DNA from: Sphingopyxis sp. MSC1_008
Lineage (GTDB): Bacteria; Pseudomonadota; Alphaproteobacteria; Sphingomonadales; Sphingomonadaceae
Length of the DNA stretch: 63,935 bases
NCBI RefSeq assembly: GCF_023197165.1
Contig: NZ_JALPRD010000020.1
Span: 1 to 63,935 of the forward strand
Direction of reading: 5' to 3'
The notes under the pieces were generated by a model. That model was not told where the DNA came from and did no database searches. It saw only the letters and a list, made by a program, of their open reading frames with translations. The position numbers and the translations under genes are program-made. Positions 55,301-61,448 of the stretch are shown here, in pieces (within the stretch, counting starts at the first letter, position 1; every line of letters starts with the position of its first letter).

Positions 55301-55562
55301 CCGTCCCGCGCAGCAGTTCGCGGAGCGCCTCTTCGGCATCCGACCGGTGGCGCAAGGCTTCGCTGCGCTTGCCCCGCACCGCCTTGCCGTCGAAAATCAC
55401 CTGCGCGCCCGATGCACGCGCGAAGGCGCGCAAAGCGCCGCCCAGATCCTGGGCCGGAATATCAAACTGCTGCACCTGGCGCACTTCAGCATAGGCAGGT
55501 GCCGACACGGCAACCAGCGCGCCGAGCGCAAGACTCGACAAAAAATAACGACGTTTGGACAT
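52335..55562 (-). CDS. TonB-dependent transducer (receptor with N-terminal STN signalling domain)
   Basis: Encodes 1,075 residues: signal peptide (1-25), STN domain (about 32-105, FDIPAQDLGGALRAFARASGAQVIFDG), TonB box EIIVTAQKR (about 133-141), plug (about 145-260, VEVLRGPQGTLYGRNATGGVVNM) and a long beta-barrel that ends in SVSKRF. The STN domain passes a ligand-bound signal to FecR, here encoded just upstream. The barrel is of the sphingomonad type used for carbohydrates, aromatics, peptides or metal complexes; the ligand is unknown. ATG 55562 follows GGGAGAGGG. A promoter-like motif shared with the sigma gene is 49 bases upstream. Confidence 0.93.
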   Translation of the reverse strand: MSKRRYFLSSLALGALVAVSAPAYAEVRQVQQFDIPAQDLGGALRAFARASGAQVIFDGKAVRGKRSEALRHRSDAEEALRELLRGTGLTYRRNGKIFIVSPARKIAQADPALMTSAVPADAAASAPAQAISDPAEIIVTAQKRAESIQDVPISVSAFSSKSLDEQKIEGGSELVRAVPNVTFSKTNFASYNFSIRGIGTKALSVTSDPAVAISFNNTPLIRNRLFEQEYFDVERVEVLRGPQGTLYGRNATGGVVNMIPNIAKPGDFEGWVKGEVGNYETTRLSGMINVPLGDTLAVRAAGAWTKRDGYDYNTVTQRNVNGRDLWSTRVSAAWEPSDRFRVSAIWEHFEEDDDRSRTGKQLCHTDPGPTAVGNRDTSGLLLTRGTLSQGCSPGSLYEDAAYGVPNGLSLPYVNAAASVVTLGYPVLRDRNPPITLLNPLKDPYAGIIQSRDLREIATAYDPTFRAKNDVWQLNAEFEVSSDLSFFSQTAYSKDYYFSTQDYNRFNSGPVFNNSKGLFEFSRPTRTDGLSPGGFLDDPQLGSSDAILGIDMVRSHSKQWYQEFRLQSAFSGPINFNFGANYLYFKIDEDYFVFNNLFTAIARGPIGTGNLGRVVEDCSARAVPDNCVYVDPNPLSEINGDGHNYFRSRNIAKTQSLAFFGELYWQASDTLKVTAGLRYTDDKKTATPINSQLLLAPGFFGSGYVNRGYRVSPDIVQKWGRLTGRLVIDWKPELGFTDDSLLYASYARGYKGGGANPPGIDANPAQLQFFPQPQTFRPESVNAFEIGMKNEFAGGKLTLNGNAFFYDYKDYQVSQIVDRLALNENYDAQIWGAELETVWRPTPEFRVNANLGYLGTRIANGMQSIDVMDRTQGNPDWMVVKPWVQLASNCIAPREVVETIVNSPAYNNLNAQAYLSPLCGSSYIGSYGAGGFLPILFGVSYDPAIDAPNQGRGFYADLGGNELPNSPHWTFNIGAQYTFPMDDWELTLRGDYYRQGKSWARVYNTAIDRLKAWDNSNISMTLERPDSGFSMQVYVKNLFNNTPITDAFINSDDSGLTTNVFTLDPRVIGFSVSKRF

Positions 55563-55610
55563 ACCCTCTCCCTCTATGCGAGGGATCGATATTGCTGCCC
55601 CTCTGTCATA

Positions 55611-55638
55611 AAGACGAACCACCCACCCGGTTGCGCCC
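55611..55638 (-). promoter_or_regulatory. Candidate ECF-sigma promoter of the STN receptor gene
   Basis: On the minus strand GGGCGCA (-35 candidate), 15 bases, then CGTCTT (-10 candidate). The same two words with the same 15-base spacing stand upstream of the ECF sigma gene at 57243-57270. The motif starts right after the fecR stop codon region, which makes the receptor a separate transcription unit driven by the sigma factor. Confidence 0.6.
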
Positions 55639-55645
55639 CAGATTT

Positions 55646-56707
55646 TTATTTTTGGTCCATTTTTTCTTCGTCGTTACTCGAATTTGCGGTTTTGATAATG
55701 ATCTTGCCGCCCTCTTCACGGGCGACCAGCGGATAAAGCGACGTCACGCCCTTGACGAAACTGTCGGCGTCGCCCGCATCGAACACGCCATTGACGAGGT
55801 GGCGGCCGGCGGCCGCGTCGGCGAGGACGATCGGCGATGCCGCGTAGCGATTGATCCGCTCGACCGCATCGGTCAGCGGCATATCGACGAAATCGACCTG
55901 CCCGCCTTCCCATCCGAGCGAGCGCCCCGCGTCGACGGGAAGGATTTCGGTCGCTCCCGACGAAAGACTGGCGACCAGTTCCTGCCCGGGCAAAAGCTGG
56001 GTGGTCGCCTGGGTTACCGGTCGCTGCTTCTTGAGATGGCCCGCTGCCGCGGCGCGCGGAACGACAGCGACCTGCCCTTCGAACAGCAGGACACGGAGCT
56101 GGTCGCGTAGCAGCTCGACGCTGAAACTCGTCCCGATCGCCACCACCGCTTGCGAACCCGCGGTCACGGTAAACGGCCGTAGCGGGTCCTTTGCGACGTC
56201 GAACTTGGCCCGGCCGCGATCGAGTATGATCGCGCGGCGATGGTCGGTGAAGAATACCGACATCTGGCTGGCGGCATCGAGCGAGACGCTCGACCCGTCG
56301 TCGAGCCGGACGATCCGCCGCTCGCCAACCTCGGTGGAATAGACGTCGGGTCCTTCGCTCCAATACCAGGCGCCCATGCCCGCGGTCATCGCGAAAGCGG
56401 CCATCGTCGCGACGGCACGGCGGCGCGTCGGAGCCGGCTCTGCCGCGCGGCGCGCCTTTTCCATCGCGGTCAAAGCCTCGGCTCGGAGCGACAGGAAGCC
56501 GGGCATTTCAGCGATCGCATCGGTTCCCTGCCACACCGTCACCATCTGTTCGAAATGGTGGGCGTGGCGCTCGTCCGCCGCCAGCCATGCATCGAAATCA
56601 CTTTGTTCGCTGACGGTCAGCGCCCGGTCGGCGATGAGCAGGCACCAGGCCGCCGCTTGCTCCTCGCGCTCGGCGACGCGATCATTGTCATTTTGCGGGA
56701 CCATCAT
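55646..56707 (-). CDS. fecR: FecR-family anti-sigma/transmembrane regulator
   Basis: Encodes 353 residues: a cytoplasmic N-terminal domain (about 12-60, EREEQAAAWCLLIADRALTVSEQSDFDAWLAADERH), one membrane span (about 98-114), the periplasmic FecR domain (about 125-230, YSTEVGERRIVRLDDGSSVSLDAAS) and a C-terminal STN-like domain (about 275-345). It holds or activates the ECF sigma factor according to a signal from the receptor STN domain. The start overlaps the sigma stop (ATGATG), so both are co-translated. It is 83 bases from the receptor start. Confidence 0.93.
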   Translation of the reverse strand: MMVPQNDNDRVAEREEQAAAWCLLIADRALTVSEQSDFDAWLAADERHAHHFEQMVTVWQGTDAIAEMPGFLSLRAEALTAMEKARRAAEPAPTRRRAVATMAAFAMTAGMGAWYWSEGPDVYSTEVGERRIVRLDDGSSVSLDAASQMSVFFTDHRRAIILDRGRAKFDVAKDPLRPFTVTAGSQAVVAIGTSFSVELLRDQLRVLLFEGQVAVVPRAAAAGHLKKQRPVTQATTQLLPGQELVASLSSGATEILPVDAGRSLGWEGGQVDFVDMPLTDAVERINRYAASPIVLADAAAGRHLVNGVFDAGDADSFVKGVTSLYPLVAREEGGKIIIKTANSSNDEEKMDQK

Positions 56708-57213
56708 GTCCGCCGCTCCATGCGGCGCGCAAGGAACACCAGCGCGCGCGAAATATGCTTGTCGACGGTGCGGAGGTGAAATCCGAAATTGTCGGCAATC
56801 GTCTGCTTCGGAATATTCTCCACCCGGTACAATATGAAAATCTGCTGCGTCGGTTCGGGGAGCGCCTGGATCGCGGCCCACAGGATCGAAATCGATTCGC
56901 GCGCCGAAACAATCCGGAAAGGATCGAAGCCGTCGACGCCGGCGCCGGCGTCGCTGCGCACTGCGTCCGCGAAGTTCCGGCGTACACGGTCGTGGCGCGC
57001 CCGATCCGTCACCAAATTGGCGGCGATCCGGAAAATATAGGCGGCACTCGTCTCTTCATCGCCCCTTTGCGCGTTCGATAACCGCAAAAAAACCTCCTGA
57101 GTCATGTCTTCGGCTTCCGCGAGGCTGGCAACGCGCCGGGAAAAAAAGGCGATCAGCGGCGGCCGGAACTTCCGGGTCAACCGCTCCAGTTCGGAGGCTG
57201 GTTCCGCCGTCAC
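56704..57213 (-). CDS. fecI: ECF sigma-70 factor, FecI-like
   Basis: Encodes 169 residues: region 2 (about 10-80, FFSRRVASLAEAEDMTQEVFLRL and the following ETSAAYIFRIAANLVTDRAR) and region 4 (about 110-165, ALPEPTQQIFILYRVENIPKQTIADNFGFHLRTVDKHISRAL). It directs RNA polymerase to the receptor gene when FecR reports ligand binding. It heads the sigma-fecR operon. A bipartite motif shared with the receptor promoter lies 30 bases before the start, which suggests that it also activates its own gene. The Fec name here means type, not proven iron uptake. Confidence 0.93.
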   Translation of the reverse strand: MTAEPASELERLTRKFRPPLIAFFSRRVASLAEAEDMTQEVFLRLSNAQRGDEETSAAYIFRIAANLVTDRARHDRVRRNFADAVRSDAGAGVDGFDPFRIVSARESISILWAAIQALPEPTQQIFILYRVENIPKQTIADNFGFHLRTVDKHISRALVFLARRMERRT

Positions 57214-57242
57214 GCCTCTCCCTTTTTTCCTTCTCCAAAGAC

Positions 57243-57270
57243 AAGACGGTTATCCGGGCCAAATGCGCCC
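57243..57270 (-). promoter_or_regulatory. Candidate ECF-sigma promoter of the sigma-fecR operon
   Basis: GGGCGCA-N15-CGTCTT on the minus strand, identical in both words and in spacing to the motif before the STN receptor gene (55611-55638); the 15-base spacers are unrelated in sequence. Such a match is what an autoregulated ECF sigma factor would produce. Confidence 0.6.
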
Positions 57271-57460
57271 TGCTTTTTTCGGCGCATGCGCCCGCTCAAG
57301 TCGCGTAGAGAAATGATATCCTAATGCACGGTCCCTGATTTCCAGAAAATCGTCACGCGCGCAGGAGAACAAGGCTACGTAACCCGTAACATTTGATTTT
57401 TTTGTCGCGCTGGAGAAATATCGGCGACGATTTAGCTGCCTGTCTTTCCGGGGGGAGGAT

Positions 57461-59476
57461 GTGTTGGGGCTTGAACACAAGCATAAGCGGGCCATGGCGC
57501 AGGTGTCACGGGCGCGGGCGTCATGGGGCGCGTATATTCTCGCCGCGACGGCGCTTCTTTTCGCGCCGGGCGCGCTCGCCGCGGCGGATTCCAAAGCGGC
57601 GCCCGTAGCCCCGGCCTTTACCCCGCTGCCGACCAGCGCCTTTGCCGCGCTTCCCTTCGTCGAGGATGTCGACCTGTCCCCCGACGGCACCCATATCGCC
57701 GGGCTGTTCGGGATCGCGGGCGAACAGCGCATCATGATGATGTCCATGCTGGGCGACCGGTCGAAGCGGGTCCTGGTCGCCGTTCCCGACCAGACCCAGG
57801 TCGCGTGGATCCGCTGGGTCGGAAACGACAATATCATCGTCGGCCTCTCCGCGCTGATGCCGGTCGAGGCCGACCGCTGGTATATTTCGCGCGTGATCGG
57901 CATCAACCGCGGCACGGGCAAGATCACCAGGCTGCTCTGGGACAGCGGCGGGCAGAATGCCTCCGACGTCCTGTGGATCCCGTCCGACGGAAGCACCGAA
58001 ATCCTCGTCGCGGCGCAAAATTCGATTTACGGCAGCGATCCCGAATTCTGGCCCGCGGTCTATCGCGTCGACGTGACGACCGCGCGCAAACGGATCGTCG
58101 AAAGACCGCGGGCCAATATCGTCGACTGGGGTAGCGATCATCTGGGCCAGATACGCTTTGGCATCGGCTACCGCGACGCGAGCACCCGATCGACCCTGCT
58201 GTTTCGATCGCATGGCGAAGGGAGCTTGCGCGTGATCGACAGCGCAAAGCTCGCTGCCGAAGAAGAGCTGACCATTCCCTTCCACTTCGTGCCCGGCAGC
58301 AACAACGGGTTCGTGATCAAGGAAATCGAGGGCGGCCGGTCGGCGGTCGTCGAGATCGACATTCCGACCGGCAAGGCGGTGCGGACAGTCTATGCCGCCG
58401 ACGATGTCGATGTCGAAAGCGTATTGCTGGCATCGAACGGATCGAAGCTGCTCGGCGTCCGCACCAGCGACCGCAGCACGCCCTTGCGCTGGATCGATCT
58501 GGCGATCGCGGCGCATCAAAAGACGCTCGAAGCCGCATCGCCGCAATCGAAGGTCCGGATCGAGAGCCTGAGCGCCGATCAGAGCAAGATGCTGGTGCGC
58601 TTCAGCACGCCCGACAATCCCGGCCTGCTTTTCTATTTCGACGCGGCGACGGGCGACCTGCTCAAGCTCGCGGCGATGAACGACGCGATCGGCGGCAAGC
58701 GCCTGTCGCGCGGGCGGATGATCCAGTACAAGGCGCGCGACGGGCTCGAGATCGAGGGCGTGCTGACAATGCCGCGCGGCCGGCGCGACAAGAATCTGCC
58801 CTTCATCGTCATGCCGCACGGGGGGCCGTGGGGGCATGACGAACTCGCCTATGACTATTGGGCGCAGTTCCTCGCCGAACGCGGCTATGCCGTGCTCCAG
58901 CCCAATTTCCGCGGATCGACCGGCTATGGCGCCGCGTTCGAAAAGGCGGGTCAGGGACAGCTGGGCTTCGCGATGCAGGATGATGTCACCGACGGCGTCC
59001 ACTGGGCGGTGAAGGAGGGGATCGCCGATCCGAAACGCGTGTGCATCGTCGGCGGCTCCTATGGCGGCTATGCCGCGATGTGGGGGACCGTCAAGGATCC
59101 CGATCTGTATCGCTGCGCAATCTCGATCAACGGCGTCGCCAACCTGCGCCGCGAAGTCAATGACTTCGGCGGGATGATGCGCGAACGCCTCTATCGCGGC
59201 CAGTGGGAGAAAATGACCCCCGATTTCGCCGCCGTCTCCCCGATCAACGCCATCGCCCGGATCAAGGCGCCGCTGCTGCTGATCCACGGCAAGAAGGATG
59301 TCACGGTCGATCACGGCCAGTCGGCGCGCATGTATTCGGCGATGACGAAGGCCGGCAAGACGGTCGAGTTCGTATCGGTGCCGCTCGCCGACCATTATTT
59401 CACCCGCCAGGCCGATCGCATGACCTTGCTGACTTCGATCGAAACCTTCCTCGCCAAGCATAATCCGGCCGACTGA
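57461..59476 (+). CDS. Secreted S9-family (prolyl-oligopeptidase/acylaminoacyl) peptidase
   Basis: Encodes 671 residues. A signal peptide (about residues 12-41) is followed by a beta-propeller (about 60-415) and an alpha/beta-hydrolase domain (about 420-671) with nucleophile Ser533 in GGSYGGYAAM, Asp613 in HGKKDVTVD and His645 in LADHYF. It should cut short or cyclic peptides in the periplasm. The start is uncertain: GTG 57461 and TTG 57464 follow GGGGGAGGA, and ATG 57494 would also keep the signal peptide. It is divergent from the sigma-fecR-receptor genes, so it may process a peptide taken up by them. The layout also fits lasso-peptide isopeptidases, but no lasso synthesis genes are present. 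Confidence 0.88.
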   Translation: MLGLEHKHKRAMAQVSRARASWGAYILAATALLFAPGALAAADSKAAPVAPAFTPLPTSAFAALPFVEDVDLSPDGTHIAGLFGIAGEQRIMMMSMLGDRSKRVLVAVPDQTQVAWIRWVGNDNIIVGLSALMPVEADRWYISRVIGINRGTGKITRLLWDSGGQNASDVLWIPSDGSTEILVAAQNSIYGSDPEFWPAVYRVDVTTARKRIVERPRANIVDWGSDHLGQIRFGIGYRDASTRSTLLFRSHGEGSLRVIDSAKLAAEEELTIPFHFVPGSNNGFVIKEIEGGRSAVVEIDIPTGKAVRTVYAADDVDVESVLLASNGSKLLGVRTSDRSTPLRWIDLAIAAHQKTLEAASPQSKVRIESLSADQSKMLVRFSTPDNPGLLFYFDAATGDLLKLAAMNDAIGGKRLSRGRMIQYKARDGLEIEGVLTMPRGRRDKNLPFIVMPHGGPWGHDELAYDYWAQFLAERGYAVLQPNFRGSTGYGAAFEKAGQGQLGFAMQDDVTDGVHWAVKEGIADPKRVCIVGGSYGGYAAMWGTVKDPDLYRCAISINGVANLRREVNDFGGMMRERLYRGQWEKMTPDFAAVSPINAIARIKAPLLLIHGKKDVTVDHGQSARMYSAMTKAGKTVEFVSVPLADHYFTRQADRMTLLTSIETFLAKHNPAD

Positions 59477-59575
59477 TCGGGGCGTATAATCGCCGTCCGC
59501 CGGCGGCTCCAGAATGGCGCCATCGCCGACCCTTCGCCGCTGTTCGCGCGGCGCCTTCGCAGGCATCCGGGTTTT

Positions 59576-60229
59576 GTGACCGAAAGCGGGGGCCATATCC
59601 ATCTGATCCTGCCCGACCCCACCGAGCGGGCGGCCTGTTTTCGTGTGCTCGCCGCGGGATCCGAACGGATCGTGCGCAGCTTTGCCAGCGCCGACGCGTG
59701 GATCGAGGCCGAGGGTCCGGATTCGTGTGGCATCCTGCTCTTTCACTGGCGCCAGCCCGGCCGGACCGGCGGCGCGGCGTTGCTCGACCGCGTCGCCGCG
59801 CGCGCCGGAACCGTCGCCTTTGTCGCCGCCGAGCAGCTCAGTATCGCCGAATCCCGCGCGATCCTGCGCGGCGGGGCGCAGGATCTGCTTCCCGCGCCGC
59901 TCGACCCGCGCCTCGTCCGCCGCACGATCGATGCGGCGCTCGCCGACTGGCGCGTACGGCAGGGCGCGCTCGATCGGCACCGCGAGGCCGAGGCGCGGCT
60001 GGCGGCGCTGACGCCGCGCGAGCGCGACATATTGGATGCGATCGCCGCGGGACTCGGCAACAAGGCGATCGCGCGTCAGCTGGAATTGAGCCCGCGCACG
60101 GTCGAGGTGCACCGCGCGAACATCATGCGCCGCGCGGGTGCGGGCAATGTCGCCGAATTGCTGCGGCTCCAGTTCACTGCCGAGTTCGCGCGCGGCGCGC
60201 CGGCCAATCCGCTCCGTTTTGGCGTTTGA
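59576..60229 (+). CDS. LuxR-type regulator with degenerate receiver domain
   Basis: Encodes 217 residues. The N-terminal part (about 8-125) has receiver-like length and pattern, but the place of the phospho-acceptor Asp holds Phe/His (CGILLFHWRQPG, about 51-62) and the acidic pair is reduced to a single Asp14. It is thus likely a pseudo-receiver that senses by protein contact or ligand. The C-terminal helix-turn-helix (about 145-205, LTPRERDILDAIAAGLGNKAIARQLELSPRTVEVHRANIM) is standard. GTG 59576 has no good ribosome site. It follows the peptidase gene by 99 bases on the same strand and may regulate it. FixJ/NarL class is certain. Confidence 0.82.
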   Translation: MTESGGHIHLILPDPTERAACFRVLAAGSERIVRSFASADAWIEAEGPDSCGILLFHWRQPGRTGGAALLDRVAARAGTVAFVAAEQLSIAESRAILRGGAQDLLPAPLDPRLVRRTIDAALADWRVRQGALDRHREAEARLAALTPRERDILDAIAAGLGNKAIARQLELSPRTVEVHRANIMRRAGAGNVAELLRLQFTAEFARGAPANPLRFGV

Positions 60230-60363
60230 TTGTGCGGGAACCCCGGCCGGATGCGGCGCGTAGCGCCTATAAGGGACATGAACGGTGTACCGCCCTTGAG
60301 TTGGTCCCCATTGGCGCTGCCGTTCATCCGCATGGGGTCAACCCCACCTGATGCCATGCGAAC

Positions 60364-60406
60364 GGGCCGGCAGAGGAGATTCTTCTCTGCCGGCCCTATT
60401 CTTATC
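60364..60406. terminator. Hairpin terminator between convergent LuxR and transacylase genes
   Basis: GGGCCGGCAGAG (60364-60375) and CTCTGCCGGCCC (60385-60396) form a perfect 12-base-pair stem, followed by TATTCTT. It can serve the plus-strand LuxR gene and the minus-strand operon that ends at 60402. No gene is seen in 60230-60401. Confidence 0.8.
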
Positions 60407-61448
60407 CGGTAACGAGCGCGCGCTGTTCGGCGCGGCCCATCGACAGCAGGATCGGGTCGGCCGCCTGCCGCGCTGCGAAATCGGCCTTGCTCCGGATGCC
60501 TTGCCAGCCGATGCCGATCAGCGATTGCGCGATCGCGCCGCCGAGCGTGTCGCCGGGGCCCGGAAGGATGATGACGTCGGGGGCATATTCCTTGACCGCG
60601 ACCTGCACCGACAGCGCGAAATCATAGGGCGCGAGAATCTGGTGGCCGAAGGTGTAATCCCAGATCGCGGCGGGATCGCTCGCATGGCGGCGCCAGATAT
60701 GCCCGCGCCCGTCGACCAGCGGCAGCGCGGGGCGGTGGAAGAGCGAATGCGGCAGCTCGGCCATTGCCTTGTCCGAACTGCCGAACATCAGCGGAGTATG
60801 GAAGGGGCCGTGGCCCGCGAGCCGCAGCGGATCGCGCCCCGGCGTCGGCGGCGCTTCGGCGAGCAGCGCGGCAAGGCCTTCCTCATTGCCCGCGAGCACG
60901 ATCATGCCGGCAAGATCAATCGAGAGCGCGAGCGCGTGGCCGGGACGCGTGGCGATATCGGCGACGATAGCGAGGAGCGTTTCGCGCAGGCCGGGCACCG
61001 GCCGCCAATCCTCATCGACGACCTGGAGCAAGATCTGCCCGCCGGGCCCGTGCGTCTGGCTGTTGAGCCCCATCGCGTTGCTGATGCGAAAGCCGTCCTC
61101 GACCGACACCGCGCCGCCGAGTGCGAGCGCGCTGTACCAGCCCATCGAATTGCCAAGGGCGGCGACGATATCGAACTTGTCGCGGTCGATGCTGAGATAA
61201 TCGAGCGCGGTCGCGGTGTAGATCAGCGGCGCCGCGACATCGCCGCGCATATGCGTGCCCACGCTGAAGCGGTCGGCGCCGTCGAGTTCGGTAACGGTCG
61301 GCTGGCCGCGTTCGCGGCGCTGGGCGTCAAAATTGGCGATCAGGTCACCGAAGCGCGCGCCGTGCAGCCGCGCGATGCTGCCCAGCTCGCCCTTGCCATA
61401 GGTGCCGCGGCCGGGGGCGACGACAAGTGCGGTCTTGCGCGCGCTCAT
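60402..61448 (-). CDS. Malonyl-CoA:ACP transacylase (FabD)-like acyltransferase
   Basis: Encodes 348 residues. The FabD-type catalytic dyad is visible: Ser101 in GNSMG and His217 in HGPFHTPLM, the classical acyltransferase motif of malonyl transacylases. The N terminus (ALVVAPGRGTYGKGE) replaces the usual VFPGQGSQ start, so the substrate may differ from malonyl-CoA. It overlaps the E1 gene before it (ATGA), so the two products are made together. The usual neighbours fabG, fabF and acpP are absent. It probably moves an acyl group made or used by the partnered 2-oxoacid dehydrogenase; that is inference. Confidence 0.8.
   Translation of the reverse strand: MSARKTALVVAPGRGTYGKGELGSIARLHGARFGDLIANFDAQRRERGQPTVTELDGADRFSVGTHMRGDVAAPLIYTATALDYLSIDRDKFDIVAALGNSMGWYSALALGGAVSVEDGFRISNAMGLNSQTHGPGGQILLQVVDEDWRPVPGLRETLLAIVADIATRPGHALALSIDLAGMIVLAGNEEGLAALLAEAPPTPGRDPLRLAGHGPFHTPLMFGSSDKAMAELPHSLFHRPALPLVDGRGHIWRRHASDPAAIWDYTFGHQILAPYDFALSVQVAVKEYAPDVIILPGPGDTLGGAIAQSLIGIGWQGIRSKADFAARQAADPILLSMGRAEQRALVTG

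Noticed and set aside
57414..57460. Copy of the GGGCGCA-N15-CGTCTT motif before the S9 peptidase gene
   Set aside because: A TGTCTT is present at 57441, but the word at the proper distance upstream is TATCGGC, which does not match.
49006..60229. Complete lasso-peptide biosynthesis cluster
   Set aside because: No short leader/core precursor, no asparagine-synthetase-like C gene and no B protease are visible; only the sigma/FecR/receptor/S9 part is present.
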